Counted from the stretch's first letter, positions 46,080 to 61,976 are shown. The stretch is DNA of 64,000 nucleotides from Epiperipatus broadwayi (GCA_028023455.1 JAQFVV010000323.1:868001-932000), one strand, 5' to 3'. Program-made: numbers and translations. The notes: generated by a model from the letters alone, not told the origin.

Positions 46080-49000
46080 TTTTTTTGCATTTTTATTGCA
46101 TTTGAAAGGGTTGTGATAGCTTATGGTGTATAAATTGAGATAGACCTATGGGTGTTCATGCTACATTGTAGCCTTATAGTCTAGTGACTAGATTCTGAAT
46201 CTATTTTAAAATTGCCAGTCATTCTGCATTAATTTGCTGTCAGATTTTCATAAGATCTTTAAGATACAATTTGATTAATTGGTTCTTGACATGAATTTGT
46301 GTTTGTTCATGCATATGTACTTTGTGCACACATAAGTACTTATAACAAAAATATGATATATTTCAAAATCAGTCACAGACACATAAATAGATTATAATTG
46401 GAGAATAAACCAGGGGTAATAAATTATTCAAATAAATCCACATATTGAGTCAATAATGTTGAAGAAAGGGCAAATAGGCGTAATGGTAATTGTCATGTTA
46501 AGTAAAGTGAAATATGGTTTTATGGAAGAGATGATGTTAAGCTTATGTTATGAGAATCTTTTAAAAGTTCAGATCTGTAGTTCCTACAAAAAATAATCCA
46601 ATACTGTTTGTTTTTGAATAACAGAAGTCTAAAACATCTATGCTGACAAGAGGAAAAACAAAAAAGGAAAAGCATGATCCAAGCTTGGATGACCACCATG
46701 CAATGGAAGAAATTTAGAGAATAAAAAGGCTTCCATTTTATCCCAATTATTAGAAACAATTTGAGAAGATAGTAAAAAGAGAGACCAACAAAAAGATGAT
46801 AATAACCAAGGAGAAGAAGTGAATATAATGTGAGGTCAACAAAAAGAACAGGATCATATAATAAATTTATCAGGAGCAGTAGAATAATAATAGAAAGAAA
46901 CTACAGAAATATTGAATGAAATAAAAGTATATATGCTACAGATAATTGATGAAAACCATAAAAATATGGCTAATAAAATAATAGACAATATGAAACAAAT
47001 TAAAGATAATATTCTGAATAAAGTAGACAAAATTGAGAAGCAGCAGCATCAGAAAATAAAAGAGATATGAGATGTGATGTATAATAAAATTAGCCAAGTT
47101 CAGGAAGCAATATAATCTGTAAATAATGAAAGTTAATAAAGCCTGGAATTGGTACAAGATCATTTTGCTATGAGGTTAATCAAATTAAATTCCTGTAAGT
47201 CAGAAATGATTATAGAAACAGAAAGAATAAAATGGTAAAAATATTATGATAGACAAGTTGGTAAAATGGAAGTAAAAATGTCCATGTGTATATTAAAAAA
47301 AGTAAAACATTGGGTAAGTAAAGATAGACAATCAATATACAAAACAAATGCATGAAATTGTAAATCAGTTCCTTAAAATAAGTACTTTTTCAGGAAGTGT
47401 CTGTGAAGCAACTATTGAATTTGTCAACTGTTTGGAAATATAATTTAGCATTAATGTCAGGTCATGAGAGGTAAAGCCAGCATTGGCTTGTAGCCATTTT
47501 CAAGTTGCATCCAAAACTATGTGGGATTAATTATTTATCTATCCTCATAATTTTAGCAAGCAACCAATCATAAACTGCTACTATAGTGAGTATTACTAGA
47601 AAAAAGTTAAATGTAAATTATCCCCAAAAAGTGAATTTCTGGTGAGCTGAGCACCCCCTTTTTAAAAAGCAAGTGGAAAAAGTTAAGAGCACTCACTGTC
47701 AATGCTCTCTCAGAATTACGAATAATAAGAATATTAAGACACAACTTCCCAAAACATGTTGAAAGGATTATAATTGGCACTGACTGGCATTGACAGATCA
47801 AACCTGACTATGATGAAAAAGAAGATGGATTTAAACCTCCAAATAAATTAGTGTACATATGGAAAAATAATCAACATGTAAATGAGGGAAGCAAAAAGTC
47901 ATGACACCATGTTATCAAAACTAAAAAATGAAATGCCGCAATGAGAGAGAAAGTAGAGATAAAAAGTAATATCAATAATCCTACAATAACATAAATAATT
48001 AGAAGATTGTGAAGGGGATCAAACCTTTACTAAGGAAATACACATTAGAAATATGATTAATCATCACCTGACAGAACACAAATAATTGAACAAATTAAGA
48101 GATTACCTCCAACACAGAGAATTATTATCAGGGAACTCATCATGATCCTCAATCACCAAAGGGTAATGCAGTTTTACTTCTGACTAAGAAAAAAAAATGA
48201 TGAAACAAAAAATGAGGAAAGAATCTTCAAAAAATGATGGGTAAATATTGAAAGTATTGTAGTGTTGCCTTCAGTGCTGAAATGGATAGTAATATTCATA
48301 TAGGCATAAAGATGCAGCATGCTCATAAAGCTCAGATGTTTTGTTTCTGCACTGCACTTGCCTAAGATGTAAACATTTTCCTAGTAAGCTTCTCAGGGGA
48401 TCTGGGCTTACTATCAGTAGCATACTGAAATGTCTACCAGTCACAGAATTATAACTTGAGTGATGGAGGATATAAGACTCAAACTTTGCAAGATATTCCA
48501 TGTGGCCAAACATTCCTTTGATAACATTTTTTCTCATTGTGCTCTTTGGGTCGTAATTTGTGTTTGTGCTTAAAAGCTGAGATAGCTTTATGGCACTCAT
48601 GCTGCATTACCAACTTGTGTTTAGTGATGAGGTTGTCATTCCATTATGGTTCTGGATGCAGAAATAAATATATTATGTCAATAATTACTCCTTCTCCAAA
48701 AATACCAATAGATCAATTAAGTGAGATTGTTAACAGTGAAACAATAGCCTAATATGGCTTAATTAAAAATTATATCCAAACTTGTATGTCTGGTGAATTG
48801 TTAAAGTACAGCAAAATGTGACTAATAATAGAACCAGAAATGAGACAATTAACTTAAACATCATAGCCCAACAAGTCTGAATACATTGTATCCCAGCTTA
48901 TAAGCCTGTGGAAATGTTAATGCATAACAAGATCATAACTAACATAATTTTTTGTTGTCAAGAAATGAAATTGGCAGAATCAAATGAAAAAATCAATAAA

Positions 49001-50960
49001 AAGGTTCAACTCAATTTCAATTCCTATATAATGTGAGAATAATGTACCCAGATTTCTACATAGCTGCACTAAAATTAAATAACTAGATAGTCAGCATCAT
49101 GTTTCTCAGATTTGAGTATAAAAATTAATTAATTAATGGGGAAAATAAAATTTAATTTTGTTATACATATTATATTAATGGGTCTTTATTTAACTAAATA
49201 TTTTAAGTTCCAATTTGATTGTATGAAAATTTTCAAACCTTAAATATATTTTAAGTGTATTTTTTTTTAAAAAAGAGAGAGAACAACAAATACTATTTGA
49301 TTACATTTAAAAATTTAATTTTTAAACTGTTTCTTTTTTCTTTATCACATTTTAATGAAAAAGAAAGATCAAATCAGTGCAATTATCTGTTTAACATGGC
49401 CTTATTTGCAAGAATTTTTTTTAATTATAAAAGAATCTCAAAAAGTGTGTAATATTAATTGAAGTTTTTGACTTGTTTTCAATAACTATGATTAAGGAGG
49501 AAAATGGCTGAACAATTGTATTTATAAAATTTTATATAATTGGTTATCATGAAATTTATTATTTAGGAGACATATTATAATTGGCTTGTGAGAAAGATTG
49601 TTTTAAAAAAATATATGTTAAGGTGTGAATAAGCAATAATACTCATATGATGGGAGAGAGTGTTCCTAACTTAACTGGTGAAGAGAGATAAATCATATCT
49701 TAATGCTGCTGCTGAAAAAGTCAGCAGAAGAAGAAATAATTCCTAACATAGCTTTTGAAAAGAAACAGTGATCTTTTAAACCAGCTGCTAAAGAAGAAAG
49801 AATCAGAAATCTTTACCAAATTGTGGCATAATATGTCAGGAATCTTTATTAAGCTATTGAATAAAATAGCAGATTTTTTAAATCAAGCTTTTAGCCCTAA
49901 GTGTTTAGCACTAAAATAAAAAACTATGTGCAAGATGCAGCTAAAAGTTACCCAATACCTTCCTCCATGTGATATTCACTAGAGAACAAAAATGTAGAAA
50001 TGAAGTTACTCTCTAATGAATTGCAACTTTAATGACAACCAAGAACATGATATTCTATCATTCTTGGTCTCACCTGGAAAATTAAGAAAACCAGAGTGGG
50101 ACAAGATTTTCTATTTTTGTTTACCTGGAATTGCTACAGAGAAGGCAAGTGTTTTGTAACCAAACACATATCTAAGAAGCCTTCAAGGAAAAGCTCAATT
50201 GAAAAGAAAACTGGAAATTATAGAAAATCTGCTGTAAATCTATTTTTTCGCTCAATTTGCTTTCTTGGTAGAATTAAATATTGCTGTCTTTTATTTTGAA
50301 AATATTTAACAATCTCTTAGTTCTGTTTAAAAAAACCTAATAAATTTAAAATCAATCCATGAATAAAAATTGATTGGTTAGTATAATTTCTGTGAAAATG
50401 TATTTTTAGATGATATTGGTATTTGAAATATCATATTATCATGCCATTTTTTTGTTGTTCTTTATTAGATATTAAATAATTATTTAATATATATATATAT
50501 TACTTTTAACTGCTTTATTCTATGTAATTCTTGTTTCACGAAGTGCACTGTGTGTAACACAGCTTATGTTTTAGGATTTAGTTTTTTTTTATAATTTTCA
50601 AAAACTAGTTATGTATAAGTATTGAAGACCCATGATTTTCCTTGAGGTTATTTATAATAAGTTAATCTATATATTTACTTTATAATAAGGTAATCTATTT
50701 ATATATTGCCCTCCTGCTCATTGTAATAAATTATAAAATTCTTGCTTCCTGATCTAGATATTTATTTTTGCTTAACAGTGATATGGGATACAGGATACCC
50801 TCCCCTTAAAGTCAAATAATAATATAAACTATAGTATTATCATAACTTTAAAATGTATTAAATAATTTAAATAAAAGGTTCTATAAAATAAATTAGCAAA
50901 TTAATTGAAAAAAAAATCATGGGGTCAAAGTTGATGAGGGATTTTGCATTATATTCAACT
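46080..50960. other. Mostly unassigned; degenerate coiled-coil-like coding relic near 46880-47900
   Basis: The plus strand at about 46900-47170 reads as a Lys/Glu/Asn-rich heptad-like stretch (NKIIDNMKQIKDNILNKVDK). It is followed, with stops, by a basic region near 47660-47870 (ALSELRIIRILRHNFPKHVE and GFKPPNKLVYIWKN). This looks like an old ORF1-like protein of a mobile element, but the family is not identified. No exon with splice support is evident elsewhere in the interval. Confidence 0.25.
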
Positions 50961-50967
50961 ACACTTC

Positions 50968-51084
<117 letters not shown>

Positions 51085-51090
51085 GATAAT

Positions 51091-52089
51091 AAATCAGCAT
51101 TTATTTTTTTATAGCATCTGTATACAATTGTAATCACATTCATATCGGCTTTTTCAAACCAAATTGTGCAAACCCTTTTTGCGAGTGTTAAATAATAAAT
51201 GAATACCCTCTGACCCATACAAGATATAGAATTTATGCAGCAATAAAAGGAATCCAAAAGGAATCCTCTTATTACTACAACTCAAATATTTATATATGAG
51301 CAAATCTGAAGTACTGGCACAGAAGGTGTGACTATAGAACAGTCACTTTGAATTACTATATACAACTTATGAATGAATGATGCCGATGAAATTTACTAGA
51401 ATTTACTGAACATCATTCCAACTGAAATTAATCATATATATAAATCAGCATTTATTTTTCATAGCGTCTGTATACAATTGTAATCACATTCATATCGGCT
51501 TTTTCAAACCAAATTGTGCAAACCCTTTTTGCGAGTGTTAAATAATAAATGAATACCCTCTGACCCATACAAGATATAGAATTTATGCAGCAATAAAAGG
51601 AATCCAAAAGGAATCCTCTTATTATTACAACTCAAATATTTATATATGAGCAAATCTGAATGACTGGCACAGAAGGTGTGACTATAGAACAGTCACTTTG
51701 AATTACTATATACAACTTATGAATGAATGATGCCGATGAAATTTACTAGAATTTACTGAACATCATTCCAACTGAAATTAATCATATATATAAATCAGCA
51801 TTTATTTTTCATAGCGTCTGTATACAATTGTAATCACATTCATATCGGCTTTTTCAAACCAAATTGTGCAAACGCTTTTTGCGAGTGTTAAATAATAAAT
51901 GAATACCCTCTGACGCATACAAGATATAGAATTTATGCAGCAATAAAAGGAATCCAAAAGGAATCCTCTTATTACTATGGCTCAAATATTTATATATGAG
52001 CAAATCTGAAGTACTGGCACAGAAGGTGTGACTATAGAACAGTCACTTTGAATTACTATATACTACTTATGAATGAATGACGCCGATGA

Positions 52090-52090
<1 letters not shown>
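51091..52090. repeat. Tandem satellite, ~350-bp unit, 2.8 copies
   Basis: Unit starts are at 51091, 51442 and 51792 (AAATCAGCATTTATTTTT; period 350-351). Copies are nearly identical (only a few single-base differences by eye), so the array is young. It is flanked by TAA tracts on both sides. Within the unit, AATGATG and CATCATT arms with an inner AAATT/AATTT hairpin can fold, but I see no canonical hammerhead core on either strand. No ORF is present. Confidence 0.9.

Positions 52091-52178
<88 letters not shown>
52091..52178. repeat. TAA microsatellite
   Basis: Begins inside the third satellite unit, truncating it. Confidence 0.97.
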
Positions 52179-52179
<1 letters not shown>

Positions 52180-52239
52180 CCTATACTTAATCTAAATAAT
52201 AATTTAATATTATATTTACTACATATATAATCAGATAAA

Positions 52240-54110
<1,871 letters not shown>

Positions 54111-54119
54111 GTCAAAAAC

Positions 54120-54475
54120 AATACAATGTATGATTTACAGGGCCATGCGATTTATAAATCGCTGTTTTTTTTTTTTTGGTTAGTAATTTATTGATTGCTA
54201 TAACTTTTTTTTTCATGCCTCTTTAATTTTGTATTTAGTAAATGACAACCTTTTTTTTATTTTTAAATCGCTGTTTTTGGACAAATTATTATCATTTCTT
54301 CTTTTTAGTTATTAATTGATTGATTGCTAGAACTTTTTTTGCGATGTCTATTTAGCATTGTCTTTCACTTAATTATTGATTTCTACATAACAAAACAACT
54401 GTGTCAGGTTAGAGTTAGGTTTAGGGTTAGTTTTAGGGTTAGTTTTAGTTTTAGGGTTATTTTTAGGGTTAGTGT
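54120..54475. repeat. Degenerate internal duplication followed by telomere-like TTAGGG variants
   Basis: AAATCGCTGTTTTT...TTGATTGCTA.AACTTTTTTT occurs twice (about 54150-54215 and 54265-54340). Then 54408-54475 has GTTAGGGTT-type repeats of mixed length (TTAGGG, TTTAGGG and TTTTAGGG spacing). It is an interstitial tract, not a chromosome end. Confidence 0.6.
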
Positions 54476-54599
54476 TCTGTTGTTTGTAATGCTAAAATAA
54501 AAAATATCAAAATCGTAACCATAGTCAGACAAAAGAAAGAAACTCAAACTTTTTTAAACAACAACAAACACATATAAATGTCTTCTTTACTTATTAAAC

Positions 54600-54833
54600 A
54601 TGTTTATAATATGTGCTTTCTATGAAAATTACAAAAAAATGTGTATATTTTTATTGGACAGCAGAAATACTCAGCTTCTGTTTTCGGCAACTGCGGAAAT
54701 GTTACGCGATCGCCAGCCATTTTATGAACTACATGGTATTTCACGTGAAAACGAGATTTTACACATGAACTCAGCCAAATTCATTTTGACATACCCTCAG
54801 CAAGCTTTTACACATTACACCTTCTTTAAATAA
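54600..54833. other. CpG-containing block of unknown nature
   Basis: A less AT-rich block with an ACGCGATCGCC core stands out from its flanks. The plus-strand open frame of 77 codons has no recognised motif and no splice support. It is more likely a fragment of an unrecognised transposon than a gene. Confidence 0.3.
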
Positions 54834-54839
54834 GGGTGT

Positions 54840-57825
54840 GGCCATTTGGAAAATTACTATAAAGTCAGGTTTCTTAAATTCATTACAAATACAAAGATTG
54901 TGTAATGCATATTGTAAAAATTTGACTAATCAAACTACACACACACACATATATATCAAACTGTACACAAAAGATAAATGTGTGGATTCACAGTAACTGT
55001 CACAAAGCAGAAATAAGCTGTATTATTTCTGCATTATGTCATCATCAATGGCCTTCTAATGTCTAAGACAAACATTAGATGTTTTCTATAGCCGTAAGTC
55101 AGGCCTTGTAAACGGCATTTGTTAGGTGTTTTGGCAAGCCAGAATGCCATTAAGTGGCCAAGCCTGATTAGGTTATAAGAACCCATAAAAATATTACCAT
55201 CAAACTATATGCATATTTTTATTTTATAGCTTATATTATTCAGTAAAATGTGTATGTGTTATTAATTCACACATTCTTATATTCATTCATTCCTTCAGTA
55301 TAATATAATTTTTTGAATTCCAAGCAGTTTTAAAAATTATACCATGTAATTTCAAAAATAATTAAATTTACCTATGTGATTAAATAGTATTATAATCACA
55401 TTTAGATATCTTCTGTTCTCCAATACACAGCAATATAAAAAAAATCATAAAATTTCATTCACATAATGCTCCTTATAAAATATCATACTTTAAAAAAATG
55501 TTTCCAAAGTTTTAAAAATTATTACCGTATTTTAAAATTAAGATTATAGTAATCTAAATGTCTATTAGTTCAACTTATGTAATATAAAACATAAGGAAAA
55601 GTCTTAATTTTAATGTTAATATTATTTAGATTAAGAAATAACAACAAATAATAAAAAGTTATGTATTTAATTCTCTTCTCATAAATCCTTCATTGAAATT
55701 GTGTGAACAAGTTGGTTGATAATCATTTGCATAGCTTCTAAGCAACAGACATTATTCAAAGTTATTCTCTATCCCAACTTTTTCCTTCTCAGTGAGTAAA
55801 TTAATCATGCAGAAAAACAGTAACATTTTTAATTTTCAAATCTGGATAAATCATATAAAATATTATCCATCATGTTATGAAAATATGTTTACAGTCTATA
55901 TTTCTGCAACTTTCCTCCAGGATAATAACAATTTATTTAATATCTAATAAAATATCAATTTAATTAAGTCATCCATTCATTCCATGAATGTATGTATGTA
56001 TCCAAATCTTTTGGTGATAGACGCATCACCCTCAGCAACATATATTGAGCTCATAATTCCAAAAAAAAAACACATATATATTATCATTTCTCCATTAAAA
56101 TCCAATAAAGCACAATAAAACAGCAAATAAATTAATTCAGGTTTTAATATTAAATGTTATTTCTTAATTACACATTATTTTTCCATTAAAAATTTCTTTC
56201 TTTTTTTTTAAAAAATGAAGCAAATAAACATCAATCATTATATTTAACATATTCATGTCTTTTATATAACATTTACAGCAATTATATTTTTATATAATTT
56301 ATCTTTAAAATTTCTTACTTCACAAGTCCATATAAAACTTTGTTTTAAATATAAATATTATTAAAACAGCAATTATTCAAAAATAATGATATAAATATTC
56401 TAGAAAACAATAAATTATCATCCACCTCCAATGTCTTTTATATATTAATAGCAACTTATACTTTTGTCTGTTTAAAGGTATTCTGTTACTATAACGACTC
56501 TTTAAAATTATTAAATTTTTTAATTCAAACATCGTTATTATAGATATAACAGTCTAGAACTTTGAAGTACTTTACACAAACAAATATTTAAATTTGTATA
56601 TACCCATGGTAAGAATATGCTTTTATATACTTTTTGGCATTCAATATCTAATTTACCAATATACTTGACTATATGTTTCTGTTCCATCAGTTAATGTTGA
56701 TTTTAATCAAGTTTCTGAACAGTTTACTGATATGAAATTTAAATTAGTTTACTCAAACATACTGATGAACTAAATATTGTTATTATTATCCTTTAGACTT
56801 TATAAAATAATAATATTTACTATTAGGTTTCAGTATAATACAAGCCAATAGTAATATAACTTTATATTGTTTAATAACAAGTATTAGTTGAAACAAAAAT
56901 AATTATAATAAAAATGTTGACCCCTAATTTTCACACACTGTATTTATACCCCATTTATTAAAAGATTTGTTGGGATATATAGAGTCAGACAGACAAACTA
57001 ATTTGCATATTACCTAAATTGAGTAGTTTTAAAATTGAAAATAAAATAATGAATTATCTTTTAAATAAAAAAAATAACATAAAATATTTTAATATTTAAT
57101 TTATTAATTTGTTTTATAACACTATTCAACCAAACAAAATATTTTAAAACAATACAATTTATTAATTTTTACCAATTTATTAAATTATAAGAAATTATTT
57201 AATTTAATATAGCAATTTTAGTCTACATTTATCAGTTTAAAAGATATTTTAAAAACCAACTAAAATATTGTTTTAGATTTATTTTATAATGTTGAAATGT
57301 TTCCATTTTATGAATTATTTCAGAAAGTAATTAAAAACATTCTTTGAATTTATCCAAATACTACACACATATTGACAGTTATGTGATAGCTTTTCTAGAC
57401 AAAAATGTTGCAATTTTTGAAACATACTGTCTGAAATAAAATTAAATGAATATTTAATTTAAAAATAATACATAATATAAAATAATACATAATATAAAAT
57501 ATTATAAAATACGTATATTGGTGATTATTAATCTTTTCTACATGTGTGTGGTCATGTGTATCAGTTGTATGAGATAGTGTGAATAGTTGAAGGGTGCTTG
57601 AAAATCTGAGTTCAAATGTTCTATAATTATAAGATAAAATATTAAATATAATAAAATTTTAAGTAGTAAATTTTGAGATTTATTTTTATTGTTAACCATT
57701 TATTATTATGAATGAGTATTGCTTATGCTTATTTATAATTCTGGTGAATTTTTATATAATTATACTTGTAGTTACTGTAGTGAGTTAAAGTTTGATCTCA
57801 GAGTGATGTATCATGCTCATTCCTT
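54840..57825. other. No recognised feature
   Basis: AT-rich DNA with only short open stretches. Confidence 0.4.

Positions 57826-57871
<46 letters not shown>
57826..57871. repeat. TA microsatellite
   Basis: A TA run near the 3' end of the minus-strand PLE. Confidence 0.95.
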
Positions 57872-57874
<3 letters not shown>

Positions 57875-57949
57875 TGTATTCATTCTACAATATATGTAAT
57901 ATTCAACTATATATATATCAAAATACAGTAAAATTCACATAAATTATAT

Positions 57950-58964
57950 TATTTTTAGAAGAACTTTAGACTATACATCTTGTAGTCTTTGTCAACTATG
58001 TAAGAGTGAATAATCAAAATGAGACAACCTTTCACAATATGCATAGTTCAATTCAGATTTCCCACAATTCTGTTATTTTAACATTTGATGATTGATGATT
58101 CATTAACATTTGATGATTTCTTAAAATCAACATAGCTTCTTTTATTTTACATTTATTGTAACAACGTTCATTTTGCACAATTTTTATATTTTTATAATCA
58201 AATTTAAATCCATATTGGCAAGATTTATTATAATCAAATATAACATATGATGAAGGTTTATTTACAACTATTCCTGATTGTTTCTCTTTTTGAACTCTAT
58301 TATATAAAAACATATGCTCTTTTTTCCAATGTACACTTAGATTCAGTGATATACTGTAAGCCACAATTGCATATCAATTTATATATAATACAATTTTGAT
58401 AAAAAGTTTGAATTTTAGAGTTTTTAAGTAATCTATTTATATTATTTGTTGAGAAATAAGCAATATGACACAAACCATCATAAATTCTCCTAACAAATTG
58501 ACCTGCTCATCCAATATAAATGGCATTAAAATCCATTTCATTTTGATTTTATTTTTATTTTTAATTTTATTATATTGATGATTCCTCTTAAATTTTTTAA
58601 TAATATTAGTAATAGCATTTTTATTGTAATGAATTTTCAACAAATCATTAACAAATAAATGTGTATTGTTTATTTTATCACTAGAATATTTGCATAATTT
58701 TTCATTTCGAAATAAGTACAACTTCAATCCAGACAACTTATGACTTATAGGTACATGTGATTCATATTGAATATAACCTCTAGTTTCAATTGGTTTAATT
58801 AACATAAAATAATTCAAATTGTATTCACTACGTGTAACTTGAATATCCAATAATTCTATGTAATTGTAAATTTCCTGAGTTATAACCCACTTTATATCCT
58901 TAATCTGATTTAATTCATTAAATAAATTGATTATTAAATCTCGTTTTCCACAAATAAAACCATC
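57950..58964 (-). pseudogene. PLE 3' half (RT after YLDD, thumb, GIY-YIG), split from its 5' half by a hAT element
   Basis: Minus-strand reading from 58964: DDGFICGKRDLIINLFNELN, the HKLSGLKLYLFRN segment, the RT thumb, then after a frameshift the GIY-YIG domain (58364-58053: WKKEHMFLYNRVQKEKQSG, YNKSCQYGFKFDYKNI, KCKIKEAMLI, final NVKITELWEI). This copy is the least damaged PLE here. The tail (57960-58010) has TTGACAAA and a GACTA/TAGTC hairpin, then TAAA instead of GAAA. The 5' half continues at 61977 on the far side of the transposon. Confidence 0.75.
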
Positions 58965-58972
58965 ATCTAGAT
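58965..58972. repeat. 8-bp target-site duplication of the hAT element, left
   Basis: ATCTAGAT, repeated exactly at 61969-61976. Confidence 0.92.
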
Positions 58973-61968
58973 CCAGGCTTCTTAAACTGTGGGTCGCGAC
59001 CCCTAGGGGGGTCGCGAGACTACTGAAAGGGGGTCGCAAAGATCTGATACTTTTCAATCATTATAAATAAAATTTTAAAATTAGTATACACACTACGTAC
59101 AAATATAAATACAAATAAAAATCATACAAAATACTATTGTAGTTTTATTATAACTATTTTTTGAAAAAAGTGGCAATGCAAAACTGTTATGTAGGGCCTA
59201 TAAATGAAAATATGGAAGTAGCATTTAAAATAATAAATACAACGCGCTCCTCGATTTTCAACTGAACGTTCGACATTGATGTCTGCCGCCGCGTCAGTGT
59301 TTGCAAGATAACTTAGTGATTATAAGTACCCAGACGCCGTCGCCTTACAGCTTACACATACAATATGGAAGCATAATCAAGCTAGGCTAGGCGAATCGGC
59401 ATATTATTTTTATAAAAGAATAATAAAAAAAATTAAATGAAAGCTTCTTTTTCGGCGTCTTTGTGATACGGTGCCTTTGTGCGCTGCACACTTTGAACAT
59501 GCCATGCGTCGGGGTTGATCTGATCGTAATTTGTTGTCATTGCACTTGTAAAGATTCGAGTGTAGTTATTTTTCTGTTTGTACTTCAGTTTGGACTCAGC
59601 TTTGTCTTCGTAGTGACATGTGTGTATTTACTGTGTAATTTTCAGTTGGTGTTTTTAATTATTACGTTAAAGTTCAACTACATTTTGTTTAATTATTTAT
59701 TATTATTTAACCATCATGGATAAATGGCTAATTAAAATTCCAACTAATAAGTCTGCCACGCCATCACAACCAAGTTGCAGTGCTTCAAATCCGACTTCTA
59801 GCAAAACAAAAAAAAGAAAATATGACGAATCATATTTGCAGTATGGCTTCACATGCTCTTCTCACAACAATGAAGAACAACCAGTGTGCTTAATTTGCAA
59901 AGAAGTTTTGGCTGCAGAAAGCATGAAACCGTCAAAACTGCAACGACATTTGAATACTAAACATGCAACGTTATCAAAAAAGCCAATAGAATATTTTGAG
60001 CGTCTTTTGCAAACATCAAATAAAGAAAAGAACACTTTGGAGAAGTATGTTACTTTGAATGATAAATATCTATTGGCATCGTATGAAGTTTCGTATTTGA
60101 TAGCAAAAACGAAAAAGCCTTTTACTATTGGAGAGCAACTTTTACTACCTGCAGCTATAAGAATGTCTGAAATTGTTCATGGAAAACAGTATGCTGCTGA
60201 AATTAGTAAAATTCCATTATCAAATGACACTGTGTCCAAAAGAATTTCAGACATTAGCAATGATCAATTTCAACAGCTTCTTATGAGGCTTAAAGACAGC
60301 TCAAAGTTTGCAATACAACTGGATGAGTCGACAGACATTTCAAAAATGGCACAGTTGTTACTTTTTGTAAGATATATTTATGAGGGAAGCATTCATGAAG
60401 ATATACTGTTTTGTCGTCCTCTGGAAGGTCATACTCGTGGAAAAGATATATATAAAAAAGTAAATGAGTTTTTTGAAAAAGAAGGATTAAATTGGAAAAA
60501 TTGTGTTGGTGTGTGCACGGACGGTGCTGCAGCAATGACCGGACAAGATCTTGGTTTTACAGCATTTGTTAAAGCTGGAAATGATCATATTACATTTACA
60601 CATTGTATGATTCACCGAGAGGCACTTGTTGTTAAAAAAATTGCACCAGAATTAAACACTGTGTTTTTTGATGCAGTCAAAATCATCAACTTTATTAAAA
60701 GTCGAGCACTTAATAGTCGATTGTTTAAAAAATTGTGCATTGATATGGATTCGGATTATACAAGTTTATTGCTACATGCTGAAGTTAGGTGGCTATCAAG
60801 AGGTCGAAGTTTGAAACGATTATTAACTTTAAAAGATGAAGTTCTTATATTTCTAACAGAGCAAAATTCTAATTTGGCCGATTATTTTCACGATAATTTA
60901 TGACTTCTCAAGCTATGCTATTTGGCAGATATTTTTGATAAAATCAATGATATGAATTTATCAATGCAGGGAGTCTGCGTTAATATGTTTATGTTAAAAA
61001 ATAAACTTGAGGCCTTTGTTAAAAAAATTCTTATATGGAAGAACAGAGTGGAAAGTGGATCGCTCGAAATGTTTCCATTTACTGACGAGTATATAATTAG
61101 TAACAATATTTCAAAAAAGATACTCCTATAACAAAAATTATAGTTAATCATTTGAAGGATATGGAAGTTTACATGCATAGGTATTTTCCCAATGATATCG
61201 ATACACAACAATGGATTTGCAATCCATTTTCAATTGAAATGGAAGAAATTAATTTTTAAACTTAAAAGCACAAGAAGAATTTGCCGAATTAACAAGTGAT
61301 ACTACCTTGCGACTCAGATTTTCTCAAGTGCCTGTGCATGAATTTTGGATAGAAATCAAATCAGAATATCCCTACTATCGGAAATGGCAATGAACAAATT
61401 ACTGCCATTTTGTACAACATATTTATGTGAATCAGCCTTTTCCACATTAACTTACATAAAATCAAAATACCGTTCAACTTTAATAAACGTTGAAAATTTA
61501 TTACGATCTGCACTAACTCAAATTGAGCCTGGATTTAATTATTTGTGTAAAAATAAACAATCACATCCGTCACATTAATATTGTTTGATGTTAATAATAT
61601 GTTTTATTAAAAAAATTGTTACAAAAGTTTATTTTTTCTATTGAATATATAGATATAGTTTTATGTTTTCTTATAAAAAAATTGTTACAAAAGTTTATTT
61701 TTTCTATTGAATAAATTTATATATAGTTTTATGTCATTCTATTTATTGTGTTTTATTACGACCGATATCCCGTCAACGTTTCCAATTATATATATGTGAA
61801 ATGAATGGGTACGTATTCTTTAATCCTTATTTTATTTACATTGTAAAATAGTGCGATATTACATCTACATCTACGGTTAATATATATTTCATTATATGGA
61901 GGAGGGGGTCGTTTAAAATTTCCTAAGCTTGAAGGGGGTCGCTATATAAAAAAGTTTAAGAAGCCTTG
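58973..61968 (+). mobile_element. hAT DNA transposon, both ends intact
   Basis: About 3.0 kb between perfect 8-bp target duplications, the hallmark length of hAT. Terminal inverted repeats are about 16 bp (58973-58988 and 61953-61968) with one mismatch. Subterminal GGGGGTCGC-type motifs occur at both ends (58998-59040 and 61908-61942). The internal transposase gene is frameshifted, so it can move only if helped by an intact relative. The ends resemble those of the Charlie/Buster-type hAT families, which is an inference. Confidence 0.92.
59716..61578 (+). pseudogene. hAT transposase (BED finger, ZBED/SCAND3-like), interrupted
   Basis: The first 395 codons (59716-60903) are open from MDKWLIKIPTNK. 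A BED-type zinc finger at about residues 58-83 (CLIC...LQRHLNTKH) would bind the element ends. The RNase H-like fold shows LDESTD (D203) and CTDGAAAMTG (D269), two of the catalytic acids, then HCMIHREAL (about residues 296-304) and RWLSRG (about 358-363), all conserved in hAT. A TGA at 60901-60903 interrupts the frame once, and the same frame continues to 61131. Frameshifts near 61105, 61256 and 61368 follow. The C-terminal dimerisation region, CESAFSTLTYIKSKYRSTL, is at 61425-61485. Only a few lesions: a young but dead copy. Confidence 0.88.
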
Positions 61969-61976
61969 ATCTAGAT
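61969..61976. repeat. 8-bp target-site duplication of the hAT element, right
   Basis: ATCTAGAT, identical to 58965-58972. Confidence 0.92.

Noticed and set aside
46936-47163. Minus-strand open frame of 75 codons
   Set aside because: It is antisense to the Lys/Glu-rich coding-like relic on the plus strand and is hydrophobic only because of that.
51360-51430. CCGATGA...GAAC block in the 350-bp satellite as a hammerhead
   Set aside because: The conserved U4 is changed, GAAA is absent and there is no room for helix III.
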